DNA of 64,000 nt, taken from assembly GCF_905147365.1 (NCBI RefSeq), contig NC_056423.1, positions 8,784,501 to 8,848,500 on the forward strand, written 5' to 3'. This document shows, piece after piece, positions 31,951-42,559 of the stretch (its first letter is position 1; the number at the start of each line of letters is the position of its first letter). Both the position numbers and the translations under genes were made by a program. The stretch is from Aricia agestis (taxonomy: Eukaryota > Arthropoda > Insecta > Lepidoptera > Lycaenidae). The notes below the pieces were generated by a model. It was given only the letters and a program-made list of their open reading frames with translations. It was not told the DNA's origin and did not search any database.

Positions 31951-33144
31951 TTATGTAGTGAATCGATTAATATCTTGAAGTTTCCGAGATAATCTTGCGC
32001 ATCTGTTTTTAAGGTTCTTATTCAGTTTAGGGTGTAGGTATAGGCACATATTAATTAACTCTGGGATGTTATCTGTATAGTCCTTAATGATATCCTGAAT
32101 ATTTTGTTTGTTCCGAGAGACGTCTAAAAGACTTATAAATTGTTCTAAATTAAGGGGGAAAACAGTATCAGAATTTATCATCTCAAATTTTATGTCCTTC
32201 CAAATTTGTTCCTCAGTTCTGTTGTCAAGGGTTTTCTTCTTCTTTTTTATTGACTTGACTGGCAATTCTTCTTCCTGGGAGATGTTGCTGTCTGTATCAA
32301 TGGTACATTCGCTCAATGACTGACTATCCTCTATAATGATCTGTTCTGTTTGAATAATATCTGACTGTGATGGTTCCGTGGTAGTGTTTGAACGAATCCG
32401 CTTAACGCCTTTATTTAGTTCTAGTTGGCATGTAATAGTCTGGGGCTTAGAAAATTCTATAGGTGGGTAATTTGAGATGTCATTATATTCTTGTGTGGAA
32501 TTGTTATTAACTTGGGGTGAACGCTTATTATTTTGAGGACAGTGATTAGATAAATGACCCATGTTATTACACACAAAACATTTCATGGAATCATTCGTAA
32601 TATAGATCCAGTAGTTTGTATCTTCGTAATTTATTTGCATCGAGTCAGGTAATCGTTTTTCATCCTCCGGAGACACATAAAGCTGGCGACGAAAACTCAT
32701 AATATGTGAAAAACCAGGGTCAGGAATTCCTACTCTCATGAATGTGATCGGTGACAGGATCTTAATATTTATTTCATTGAATTTTTCCACTATCAATTCG
32801 TGGGGTATAATGGGGCAAACATTCGACAGAACAATTCGCTTATTCCTTGTAATTAAAGGTCTAATTTCAAGTAGGTTGTCCTTGACTTTAACTTTTTTAA
32901 TCACGTCGACTAACTCATCAGCTGTTTGCTTGGAATCTAAATACACACATATTCTTGAATTGGCTATGCGAGAAATAAAGCGGATCGACGTTGGTTTGGT
33001 TACGGTGGAGAGAGATAGCAGATAATCACGAAGCGTCATTCCATCAATAGACTCTAAAACAATAGCTTGATCTTTCTTCGGGTAGGTTGTTTTTGATGTT
33101 ACATTGGCGTAGCTAATGGTGGGGGTCCCTGCAGGTTCTTCCAT
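31951..33144 (-). CDS. LINE ORF1: nucleic-acid-binding Gag-like protein
   Basis: RNA-binding protein expected to package the element transcript with ORF2. From the first ATG (33142-33144) it is 397 aa. The N-terminal half (about 45-165) has the alternating hydrophobic pattern of the RRM-like region found in I/Jockey-type ORF1 proteins. A zinc knuckle CFVCNNMGHLSNHC (CX2CX4HX4C) lies at about 189-202. The C-terminal part is polar, with an acidic stretch followed by a KKKKK basic cluster, and may act in localisation. Only one CCHC motif is seen, whereas several related families have two or three. It lies 77 nt upstream of ORF2, so ORF2 would need reinitiation or an internal start. Confidence 0.88.
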   Translation of the reverse strand: MEEPAGTPTISYANVTSKTTYPKKDQAIVLESIDGMTLRDYLLSLSTVTKPTSIRFISRIANSRICVYLDSKQTADELVDVIKKVKVKDNLLEIRPLITRNKRIVLSNVCPIIPHELIVEKFNEINIKILSPITFMRVGIPDPGFSHIMSFRRQLYVSPEDEKRLPDSMQINYEDTNYWIYITNDSMKCFVCNNMGHLSNHCPQNNKRSPQVNNNSTQEYNDISNYPPIEFSKPQTITCQLELNKGVKRIRSNTTTEPSQSDIIQTEQIIIEDSQSLSECTIDTDSNISQEEELPVKSIKKKKKTLDNRTEEQIWKDIKFEMINSDTVFPLNLEQFISLLDVSRNKQNIQDIIKDYTDNIPELINMCLYLHPKLNKNLKNRCARLSRKLQDINRFTT

Positions 33145-33316
33145 AGTTAATATGGGAGCTCCTGTTGCCAGGAGCGCCCTCAAGAATGTAAGTTATACTG
33201 TAGGTAACTAGTACGAACACTTTAACTTAATAACAAACAAATATTACTCGTCGCGACAGCGCATTTATCGAATACCGATAAGACGCGTGAACCGAACGGC
33301 TGTTGCACGGTAACTG
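33145..33316 (-). promoter_or_regulatory. LINE 5' UTR / probable internal promoter region
   Basis: The 172 bases between the target-site duplication and the ORF1 ATG. Related LINEs carry an internal RNA polymerase II promoter here. On the minus strand the element begins CAGTTACCGTGCAACAG. An AGT-type initiator is plausible but unproven. Confidence 0.45.
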
Positions 33317-33329
33317 AAATTGTGTATTT

Positions 33330-33625
33330 CTGTTGCCGCTATAACAACAAATATTAAAACAAAATATAATAATCACATATAATAAACATGTTTTTTTGGC
33401 CTTTTTTGCTAGATATCAATAATGTTAACAGGTAGGTACTTGAAATTTTCACGAAGTCCTTGATTATATGTGTAGTGTGTACTTAATTAATTAATAAAAA
33501 TATTAAAATAAAATAAAAAATTAAAGGGGGCTCCCATACAAAGCACTATTTTTGACCTATTTTTGCTCTATAACGGTACGGAACCCTTCGTGAGGGAGAT
33601 CAACTCGCACTTGGCCGATTATTTA
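33330..33625 (+). mobile_element. GGGTTCCGTACC repeat, right half split by the LINE
   Basis: CTGTTGCCGCTATAACAACA, ATATCAATAATGTTAACAGG, GGGGGCTCCCATACA, GGTACGGAACCCTTCGTG and ACTTGGCCGATT continue the element begun at 27889. The GCGAGTCCGACTCGC palindrome has decayed to GGGAGATCAACTCGC. Confidence 0.8.
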
Positions 33626-33686
33626 AAAGCCTATGCTACCCCTAACCATTGTACCTCCTCTAAGGTATAATACTATACGAGAAGTA

Positions 33687-33855
33687 CTAGATTACGCCCG
33701 AAACTCTGTTTCGTACATTTTTCCATAACAAAAAGTCTTTTCCGTCTCTCAGACAGACCATTTTCCACAAAATCAGACCAAATTTCAACAAAATCAGCTT
33801 ACCGATTAATCGCGAAAACATAACAGACACACACACTTTCGCATTTACGTACCTA
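33687..33855 (-). mobile_element. Short Helitron (GCGAAAGTG family)
   Basis: Reverse copy starting at CTAG with ATTACGCCCGAAACTCTG and ending with CACACACTTTCGCATTT. Internally shortened. Confidence 0.6.
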
Positions 33856-33974
33856 CACGTACATATTAAATAATGGAAAATCACTTACCTACTTATCTCT
33901 TTCGTTCTTCGTACTTTTGAGAGCAACATTACTATACAATAATAAGTAGGCCTCAAACAAATGATTGCTTTTTA

Positions 33975-34615
33975 GGGGTTCGTAGCCAAATGGCAAAAAA
34001 CGGAACCCTTATAGATTCGTCATGTCTGTCTGTCTGTCTGTCCGTCCGTATGTCACAGCCACTTTTCTCCGAAACTGTAAGAGCTATACTATTGAAACTT
34101 GGTAAGTACATGTAGTCTGTGAACCGCTTTAAGATTTTGATACAAAAATGGAAAAATTATTAAAAATTTTAGGGGTCCCCATAGATACAACTGAAACAAA
34201 ACATTTTTTTTTCATCTAACCTATACGTGTGGGGTATCTATGGATAGGTATTCAAAAATCATATTGAGGTTTCTAATATCATTTTTTTCTACTCTATATA
34301 GTTAGCGAGAGAGACTCTTCCAAAGTGGTAAAATATGTCCCCCCCCCCCCTCTAACTACTAAAGTAGGGGCATGATAAGTCAAAATATATGACATACATT
34401 ACCACAAAAACTACCACCGAAAATTGGTTCGAACGAGATCTAGCCAGTAGTTTTTTTATACGTCATAAATGGTAAACCTTAATTTAATTAACTTTCATTA
34501 AATCAACTGAAATATGAAAATAAATCAAAAACCTCTTAATTTCATAAAAATATACCTTATTGCTGCTGCGGAACCCTTCATGGGCGAGTCCAACTCGCAC
34601 TTGGCCGGATTTTTA
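33975..34615 (+). mobile_element. Diverged relative of the GGGTTCCGTACC repeat
   Basis: Starts AGGGGTTCGTAGCCAAATGG and ends CGGAACCCTTCATGGGCGAG then CCAACTCGCACTTGGCCGG. The ends match the family but the 550-bp interior differs, with CACTTTTCTCCGAAACTGTA and a run of about 12 C at 34339-34350. Either a sibling family or a recombinant. Confidence 0.6.
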
Positions 34616-35216
34616 AACTTTAAATAAGCGTTAATTCCGACTCTACCTTCAATTACCAGTAAGTAGCGCAAGTAACAATAGCTATAGACAATGCAGCGCA
34701 GAACGACACAGGTCGTTGACCGAGCGCGCGCGCACAGAATAGGTCAAAACGTACCTTTGACCTCGGCGCGTCTCGAGTTAACATGATTAAACGAACAGAG
34801 ACAAAATCATCCTTTTTTGAGAGTCGGTAAGGTATTTAAAGTAGGCGGTTAGATAATAGACTGTACGTTAACCATCTAAGATCTAGTAGTATCTTGTGAT
34901 TGTATTAAAATATTTTTCGTAAATATACGTTACAAGTGTTATAAAAATGACAAAAATTATGGGACCCATAAGAGTGAATCAAAATTTAAACAAATATTCG
35001 AGGAGAAATGACGGGATTATGAAATGCATCACCAAGGTATTTATTGCAATTGTGTTCAAAATGATTTCTAGAATACAATTTATTCTATTTGTTATCATTA
35101 CGCTTGTGTAATAATAACACTAAACTAATGGTCACCTTAGTTAATTTGGCATTTAACCAGTTAGCTAAGCGTCGTCTAGCTGTAGTGTTGAACGATGCAG
35201 TCAACAAGTCGGCTAA

Positions 35217-35397
35217 GGCAGCGTTTCCACTGACGCGGAGCTGAGCGGAGAGGAGCTTAGCGGTGCCCGAATTGACCAATCATGCTATTCCAGCAGAATA
35301 ACAGCGAAGCGGAGCGAAGATTTCGAGCATGGTGATTGGTCAATTCGGCACCGCTAAGCTTCTCTCCGCTCAGCTCCGCGTCAGTGGAAACGCGGCC
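35217..35397. mobile_element. Harbinger-type palindromic MITE (TAA duplication)
   Basis: Arms GGCAGCGTTTCCACTGACGC and the inverse of GCGTCAGTGGAAACGCGGCC extend about 65-70 bp each, with CGGAGCTGAGCGGAGAG and GAATTGACCAATCA inside. TAA is found at 35214-35216 and 35398-35400. Non-coding; the 35105-35279 minus frame merely reads through one arm. Confidence 0.85.
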
Positions 35398-36660
35398 TAA
35401 ACAACGTATAGCCGTGTGATTGAATGGTGTTGTTCAGTCAAAGGGCTGTTTGATTGAACGGCTATTTTAACCAGTGGACTGCGACACATACATTGTAACA
35501 TTTTTGCACTTTGGTCAAAAATATTTTTAGCGCCATTTTTCTCTTTTAGACTATACATACACATTCATGATTTATGTTCCAGTAATGGATTTAGATGTTT
35601 ACACATGTCGTCTGTAAACACGTTTTGTTACTCACATTACTCATTTTGTTCACATTTCGTTGGAAAGTAGAAAAATAAGATTGTACTCCAGCTGAGTCCA
35701 GCTAAATAGCTTTATAGGATCAGTAGTTTAGGCGCTATAATTTATTACGGAACGAAATATCAAATAATATTATGTAGACATACTACTTCTGCCGAAATCA
35801 GTTTATGGTGTAAGAACTCTCCAATGTTCTTGCCCGCTCGAATAGTCATCAAAATCGGCTTAGCGGTGTCGTAAGGAGGTAAGCAGTATATTATGGACCT
35901 TAATATTAAGTAATTAGGTTCAAAATACATCTGTCTTTGGCTATACATCATCACATATGCTCATGTGCTGGGCCTAATTGGATGAAATTTGGTTAATAAG
36001 AACATCGCTCGTCAAATCAATATTCATAAAGCTAGTACGTAGTGTTACGTAGTATATGACATTCTCTTTGGTATATAAGTCTTTGATTAAGGCGGCAAAA
36101 CGCCATCTTGAATGTCAGTGACATTTGAATTTCGAATTTAAAAATTGTTTTTTTTTTCAATTTTATTCCAAACATTCAATAACAATGAAAGTCAGGCTTT
36201 CTTGTGCTAAACACTGATTTTGAATATTATTTTATAAATCTATCCCAAATATCAAAATGGTCCCAAAACAAACCCGAATTGGGGCCATTTAGGTGACATG
36301 CTTTTTGAATCTGAGGGTAATGCATACTTTACTGAAATAGTCCCAAATGATGTTCGGAGTCACGGATGTCACAGACATAATGTTTAATAAGTCTGTGTGT
36401 TCGAATATAGTGTGTGCGTAGGTATTTTTTTTACAAATATGGCGGAAATAATGTTGGTGTTTACTTACTTAAGTTAGGCAAGACAAATTGATGACAATAA
36501 CCTTCACGTACCGTTAGCTGGATGCAGCGTTATGCCACAATATAAATTTATACAGTACTCCATCTTCAAGACTGTCGAATCCACGTACGCTTACATTCGG
36601 ATGATTTCAGTGAACTTTAGAGACTAGGTAGGTAATTTTTTTGCATTAATTAATTTTGAC
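35398..36660. other. No gene or element recognised
   Basis: AT-rich spacer without supported features. Confidence 0.45.
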
Positions 36661-36669
36661 AGCCAATAT

Positions 36670-36757
36670 TCAAAAAAATGTATGGAATTTGACATAAGGC
36701 ATCGCAAGCGAAATGTCACTGTGTTTCTGATGTCAAATCCCATACATTTTTTTACTT
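36670..36757. repeat. Inverted repeat with 40-bp loop
   Basis: AAAAAAATGTATGGAATTTGACAT-like left arm and ATGTCAAATCCCATACATTTTTTT right arm pair over about 23 bases with one bulge. Possibly a small MITE. Confidence 0.6.
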
Positions 36758-37232
36758 CTCTCTCGTAATTATCTCATTAAATTTGCCTAAAGTAACTACG
36801 TTAATTAATATTATTTCGCTTTGTAATGATTATCTGGGAGAAACCGGTCAAAGCGGGATCACCGCCAAGTTTCTTTTTTGTATATAAATATTAAATTGTA
36901 AAAAACAAATATGCACATAAATAAAATTATTACTTGCACAGATCAATGCAATGTCATAACCTCAGTCATGAGTCATGACGCACACAACTGACTAATTTTA
37001 TTTCAAGTACCTACATAGCTGAGCTACTGTATTATGTTGATATACTGTGGTCTGAGCGTTCAAACTACAGTTTAAAGTTTAACCACTGTGACAGGTTAAT
37101 AGAGTTAAAAAAACATTTGAGGACTTATTTTCGGACTATTTTCATCGCTTTTATTTTTTGGGCCACGGTAAATTTTAGGTAGAGACGAAATACCTTTGCC
37201 ATTAGCGGTTTTAATTGCATAATATTGTCTAT

Positions 37233-37405
37233 GTTAGATGATGCCTGCAACTCCGTTGCGCCAAAATAATTTATCGCGGGGATCCGTACTTTTTTCTGGG
37301 ATAAAAAGTCTCCTTTCCCGAGACTCAAAATAACTATTTCCATACCAAATTTCAGCAAAATCGGTTTAGTTGTTTTGGCGTAAAAAAGTTACAGACAGAC
37401 TCACA
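37233..37405 (-). mobile_element. Short Helitron (GCGAAAGTG family)
   Basis: TGCAACTCCGTTGCGCCAAA, GGGATAAAAAGTCTCC, TTTCAGCAAAATCGG and AGACAGACTC in reverse order of the family. Confidence 0.65.
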
Positions 37406-38139
37406 GTCTCACAGGTTTTATGACTATTTTGACTTTAGAGTTTTTAATTCGACGCTTCTTTAAAGTTAATTTCTTTAAAAAAAATCTTGTATGAAGATTT
37501 TGTTCGTCGTAGCCTATCTTTAGTTTGAAAGTGTAAACCCTCTTCAAACTTTGACCTTACCCAGCGAGGCGAGAAGTCTGCCAAGTATTACAATTTGTTA
37601 CGGCCTCAGTACTTACAGTGTTACCTGGCCTAGGTACAACTTTATGGAATCTAGATTGTTACACGGAAACATGATTTATAGTTAAGTTGTAAAACCTAGG
37701 TTTTCCTAGATCCTAGGATATTGACGGAACGGCCGTTTTGAAGACTTTCCGGACCTTTCCGGTAGACCGGCCATTTTTCTGTTAAATGGAGGGACAGACA
37801 TACGTGAACCTAAAAGACGATGGGTAGAAAATAGTCGAAAATTGATAGAAACGAATATTGTTCTTGTCTTTTGAAGACCTCAAACATAATATTATATTGT
37901 CTTAAGCATTTACAACATAAGGAAGAAAAGATTTTACAACTTCCTGTTAATTTATGATTTCTTGTTATAGGGGTGCAAAAATTTTATTGGCTACAGAAAA
38001 GTTATGATATTTCCTGATTTAATAAACACAAGAAAGCATTGCATTTGCCCTAGTTATTTTTACAGTCGTAGAAAATAAATGTTGATCGTAACTTATTTTA
38101 ACCATTTCACGTGAATAGTGTGAATAGGATATATTACTG

Positions 38140-38262
38140 CAATTTTGTCATGCTAGAGGCAGCACTAGCAGAGACAGTATAAAAATTAAAAACAAAAAGT
38201 TTGGTTCGACGTTTGACAAAGTTTCGGTCAATATTCTAATGTGACGTGTGCAATTTTGACGT
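38140..38262. mobile_element. GCAGCACC-family repeat fragment
   Basis: AGGCAGCACTAGCAGAGAC, TTGACAAAGTTTCGGTC, ATGTGACGTGTGCAATTTTG; right part missing, replaced by the MITE at 38272. 37406-38139 shows nothing recognised. Confidence 0.5.
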
Positions 38263-38271
38263 AACATTTAG

Positions 38272-38464
38272 ATGAGGAAAAGTAACTCCGTCAAAAACAT
38301 GTTCTACAATACTTGTCAAAAATGTGTAAGGTACACATTTCAATACATTCGCAATATTTAGGTGGCCTTGAGCGGTATTAGGCTGACGTTACATGACAGA
38401 TCAAAAGGAACCAAAACGGTAATAATATGGGAGTTACGTTTCCTTAGTTTTTATTATTCGTAGC
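38272..38464. mobile_element. CTACGAATAATAAAAACTAAGG MITE, inverted partial copy
   Basis: Reverse relative of 40733-40959: GGAAAAGTAACTCCGTCAAA, CTTGTCAAAAATG, CCTTGAGCGGTATTAGGCTG and the terminus CCTTAGTTTTTATTATTCG. The outer part of its left end is missing. Confidence 0.7.
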
Positions 38465-38754
38465 CCCTATCTCACAAAATAAGAAAATGAACAACAAAAA
38501 CTTGATATGTATAGGAATAAGCAGAAATATCTCGTATTTATAAGCAGCCATCACGCAAGTAAAATATGTCCCGATAGACAAGTGGACGACCGACAGTATG
38601 TTACTGGAATAACATAATATGTCTCAGATGTCAATACCATCCTTGCGAATGAGTAGGTTATACATAAGATAATTCTGAAGACTTTATATTATGTTGTATA
38701 AGTAGGTACTCAGATTCATACCAAGATATTTCAGAATTCTTCAAAACCTACTCA

Positions 38755-38830
38755 ACTCATCAAGCCCCAAGCGGCACCCGGCTGCCGCATAACAATTGAA
38801 AATCTATTGTGTCTGCGATACCCACGATAA
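38755..38830. mobile_element. CCCAAGCGGCACCCGG repeat fragment
   Basis: CCCCAAGCGGCACCCGGCTG, CGCATAACAATTGAAAATC, TATTGTGTCTGCGATACCC; inverse of 47820-47915 and of 6185-6285. Short interspersed fragment of unknown class. Confidence 0.5.
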
Positions 38831-38846
38831 AGGTGCTACTACTTTT

Positions 38847-38940
38847 TTTTAATAAGGGGGCAAACGAGCAAACGGGTCGCCTGATGGAGAGCAACTACCG
38901 TCGCCCATGGACACTCGCAACATCAGAAGAGCTGCCGGCC
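38847..38940 (-). mobile_element. A-tailed SINE-like repeat, copy G (3' 90 bp)
   Basis: T run, then GGGGGCAAACGAGCAAACGG, GGTCGCCTGATGGAGAGC, CATCAGAAGAGCTGCCGGCC. Strongly 5' truncated; one truncated retroposition event would explain this. Confidence 0.7.
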
Positions 38941-39002
38941 TAGTGTTCGTTCTTTGTCATACACGTCTTAATATAACAATACAAACCATCCATAAAACTA
39001 CA

Positions 39003-39160
39003 AAATATGCGAAAGTGCGTCTGTCTATCAGTTACCTCTTCACACCTTGCACCGATTTTGATTAAATTTTGTATGCAGCTATACTAAAATTTGAGTCCCG
39101 GGAAAGGAACACGCGCGATAAACGACTTTTGGCGCAACGGAGTTGCGGGCTTCATGTAGT
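39003..39160 (+). mobile_element. Short Helitron (GCGAAAGTG family)
   Basis: AATATGCGAAAGTGCGTCTG to GGCGCAACGGAGTTGCGGGC then TTCATGTAGT. It lacks the ATGTACGG block because of an internal deletion. Confidence 0.7.
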
Positions 39161-39344
39161 TTAAAATATGTATTCGCCCAATGACCTATCACTTTTTATC
39201 TCTTTTATTCTCACGCGCTTTATCGTATGTGGAAGCGAAATAGCAAAAATATCAGTTGTTTAAGAATGACAATGGAACAAAGCAGTGTTTTTTTTTTAAT
39301 TGGTATGTTATGGAATATTAAACTGTGTGCGAAATACAGTATTT

Positions 39345-39472
39345 ACTGCCGCACTGACATTTAATGACGATTAAACTTCAATTTAATGAAGAAGAGAGTA
39401 CGGAACTTGTGTCAAAATCTTCATTTAATTACAGTTTATTAATATTCGTCTCATAGTGCAGCAGTTAGAGAC
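39345..39472. mobile_element. CTCAGAGAC-family MITE
   Basis: ACTGCCGCACTGACATTTAA at the left and CGTCTCATAGTGCAGCAG at the right, with TTGTGTCAAAATCTTCATTT inside. Relative of 6775-6912. Confidence 0.5.
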
Positions 39473-39895
39473 TTTATTAAACTTCCTTATTAAAGGCAAG
39501 GAAGATATTTTTATAATTTTTCGCCCGACTTATTTCTAGGGCAAGATCCGTCTGGTGTGACAATAAGTGCAACGGACTTCGCATAATAATGTTGGATCGT
39601 TAAAAATACATTTAGTTACGAATCTAGCACATCTTAAGCATTTTAAGAACCTAAGTAGGTCTTAAAAAAATAAAAAGAACGGTTAGCACTCCTGAAGTGC
39701 TGGCAGAAGCAGTAGGCGAGGATAATCCTCGCCAGGTAAAAATAAATATAAGGTTTGGCGGAACATATATCTATCCAATATCCATATACATATTTTTTTT
39801 AAATTTTGTTAGTCCTGCTAAAACTCAAGAACTGCTGAACCGACATGGCTGATGCCGATTTAAAAAGAGAACAAAAGTGCAAGTATTCAGTTAAA

Positions 39896-40096
39896 TCCAT
39901 ACTGTCATACTTAGTGCGAAAGTGTGTCTGTCTGTCTGCCACCTCTTTACGCCCAAACCGCTGAACCGATTTTGCTTTAATCTGGTATGGAGATACTTTG
40001 AGTCCCGGGAAAGGACATAGGATATATTTTATCCTGTTAAAATATACGGTTCTCTCGCTATAAGCTATTTTTGCGCGGAGTTGTGGGCGTCATTTA
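39896..40096 (+). mobile_element. Short Helitron (GCGAAAGTG family)
   Basis: A then TCCATACTGTCATAC start, AAGTGTGTCTGTCTGTCTG, GAGTCCCGGGAAAGGACATA, and a degraded GCGGAGTTGTGGGCGTCATTTAG end. Confidence 0.7.
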
Positions 40097-40732
40097 GTAA
40101 AGAGATATTCTATTTAAATCCAGCTCTATATGGACCTTCGTCCTACAAAGGGCCGAAGGGGTCACCGACATGAGAAAGTCCTGGGACTCAAACCTGTTCG
40201 GTCATTGTTCTAGCGACGTTCCTATCACTGAGTCAGCGCGAAAATCCGTACGGCTATAATGTTACTAATTTAAATGGTAATATAAGTATATATTATAGAT
40301 TGTAGAGCGCCATATTCGTCAGATGATTCCTCAAACTCGACCGCATTTGTGCGTGCTATAGACCGCATCCCAATCATGGAAATCCATCACCAGGCCTTAT
40401 AATTAATTAACGCAGAAAATAAAAATAATGTAAAAAATACATTATTTAAATACCTTTTGATTTTTTTGATAAATCAACTATTAACATTTGCGGCTGCTAA
40501 ATTCAATTTGTGAATAATAAATACAGTTTAAAACCGCTTTGGCATCTCATTAATATCCTCACAATTATGGACAGATGTCCAGACCAGTATATTTAAACAG
40601 TTGGAATTCACATGCCAAATATCACGACAGACTTGTCTTAAATTTTTAATGGCTGTCCAATCTAAGTATTTAATTTAAATTCATTTTGATTAAAATGATA
40701 ACAAAAAGAACTCTGCCAGATTAATGTGTCAC

Positions 40733-40959
40733 ACACTACGAATAATAAAAACTAAGGAAAAACGTAACTCCCATACTATTACCGTTTTACATTTGGTTCC
40801 TTTCGAACTGTCATGTAACGTCAGCCTGATACCGCTCAAGACCACCTAAATATAGGAAATGTATTGAAATGTGTACCTTAGGTACGCATTTTTGACAAGT
40901 ATTGTAGAACATGTTTTTTGACGGAGTTACTTTTCCTTAGTTTTTATTATTCGTAGTGT
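40733..40959. mobile_element. MITE with 29-bp perfect TIRs (ACACTACGAATAATAAAAAC)
   Basis: The first and last 29 bases are exact inverted complements. Interior: GTTTTACATTTGGTTCCTTT, ACGTCAGCCTGATACCGCTC, CATTTTTGACAAGTATTG. A diverged inverse partial copy is at 38272-38464. No coding potential; superfamily not assigned. Confidence 0.8.
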
Positions 40960-41359
40960 ACTCATCCATATCTTTTTAGCGTTAGCACATTTGAGTTAGT
41001 AGCAATATAATTTATAACTGCAGTAAAGATGTTTCAATAAAATATATTTACCGTGTTACAACCGCCCGCGCCTATAAGTACTTTATTTACATTTAACTTA
41101 AAACTAATTTAGTAGCAAAGTTGCATTTTTTTGTCGTTTACGTGTCTCGTCGCATTCTTTGGATTATATAAAATAGAAATTTGGTAGTGGAAAGCTAAAT
41201 TTTATTATTATCAGTCACGATCGATGACTGAATTGATGACAAAAGAAAGCCATGATGAATTTAGGCGGAAAATTGACTTATTAGGTCCACTTGCGCAAAT
41301 CTGGATTTAGTGGAAATGGAAATGGATGGATGGCTAGTTATTCCTGGGTTTGTAATCCA

Positions 41360-41515
41360 CTAGATGACGCTCGCAACTCTGTTGCGCCAAAATTCATTTA
41401 ACGCGCCGATATCGTACATTTTTCTGGGACAAAAAGTATCATATTATGTCATTAAATATCTCCATATCAAAGACAGATAGACAGACACACCTTCGCATTT
41501 AAATATTATTATGGA
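41360..41515 (-). mobile_element. Short Helitron (GCGAAAGTG family)
   Basis: Both ends visible in reverse: CTAG at 41360-41363 with CTCGCAACTCTGTTGCG, and ATAATATTTAAATGCGAAGG with TC at the far end. Internally shortened to 156 bp. Confidence 0.7.
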
Positions 41516-42558
41516 TTTCTAAGCATTACTAATTTAAAATCTAAAAGGATGTCATGTCAAAGCTTTTTACTGGAGGAATGCTGATTGCGACTTCATTTTG
41601 TCTACACAAACATTTTACAGCCCTCGGGGTAAAATATTTTGAAATTAAGAATTAGAAAAAGGGTGTGCGAGGAATTTAAGCAGCCATTGAAATGTGCGAA
41701 ACGTAATTACTTTCTTAATTAAAGTGTCGACGTAGTATGGGCCATACGTGACGTTTACGGCCACGCGCCACGTGACGTAGATTTAATTTATTTTAACGTA
41801 ACATTTTTATTGGAGTTTAGATTACGTTTGGGATTTTGCTATTCCGGAATCTAATGATTTCGATTTAAAGAAATCTTTCAGATTCTTACTCGACTACGGC
41901 AAAGAAAGATGTTTGGCCCATCTTAGCGCTTAAATTAGTTTATAAAGGCTAGTCACCGAACAGATTGAAATTCGGCCATAAGCTATGTCCACAATATTGT
42001 AATTTTTGAAGTTTTGGATACGGATACGGTTGGATACGGTCATGTGTCGCGGGCATGCCTCACGTTGTTGACTGCGCTATAACGCATGCCCTTGACAAAC
42101 AGAAAAAGGCACAGTGTGGACAAAGCTATTGATCCATCAGTATTACCCTTTTCTATCATTCGAAATAAGAAGTGTAAAAATATGGCTATCGCTCTCTACC
42201 TATGAAAATGATGTAGCAAAATGATCCTGTGAGAGTAAAAGAGACAAACATCGATGGGTCAATGACCGAATTTGTATGTGTTCGGTGACTGGACCATAAT
42301 ATAATCAAACACTAGCTTACTGTGTAACAAGCTGTATGGAATATTATTGTTTACATGAATCATATAGATATTATATATAGATATTATATAATTGTAATTA
42401 ATTATTCATATCGTATTAAGTGTGATTCATGTATTAATAATAGAGGTAGATGCTTGGTGTACTGGAGCCATTTTAAAATTAATTGTGTGTGGGGTTCCAT
42501 TTTCTTATCCTAATTTTAAGACTCTGGAAAAGGTCCTAGACCACTGTTATTATATTAT
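41516..42558. other. No gene or element recognised
   Basis: No supported open frame or repeat. Confidence 0.4.
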
Positions 42559-42559
42559 A

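Larger units (their letters stand above)
28020..33329 (-). mobile_element. Full-length I-group-like non-LTR retrotransposon with 13-bp TSD
   Basis: The 13-mer AAATTGTGTATTT is present at 28020-28032 and 33317-33329, a target-site duplication (its T end merges with the tail). Between them on the minus strand lie a 172-bp 5' UTR, ORF1, a 77-nt gap, ORF2, a 3' UTR of about 60-80 bp and an A-rich tail (T run 28029-28050 on the plus strand, preceded by TAAAATAAAT-like sequence). Both frames are uninterrupted. It encodes its own replication proteins and would copy itself by target-primed reverse transcription. Group assignment rests on RNase H within ORF2 and on the RT motif LSVILFLISIN; LOA/Nimb-like groups are alternatives. 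Confidence 0.92.

Noticed and set aside
34339..34350. Poly-C tract as a possible functional G-quadruplex
   Set aside because: A single homopolymer run inside a repeat; could be slippage or sequencing error, with no further support.
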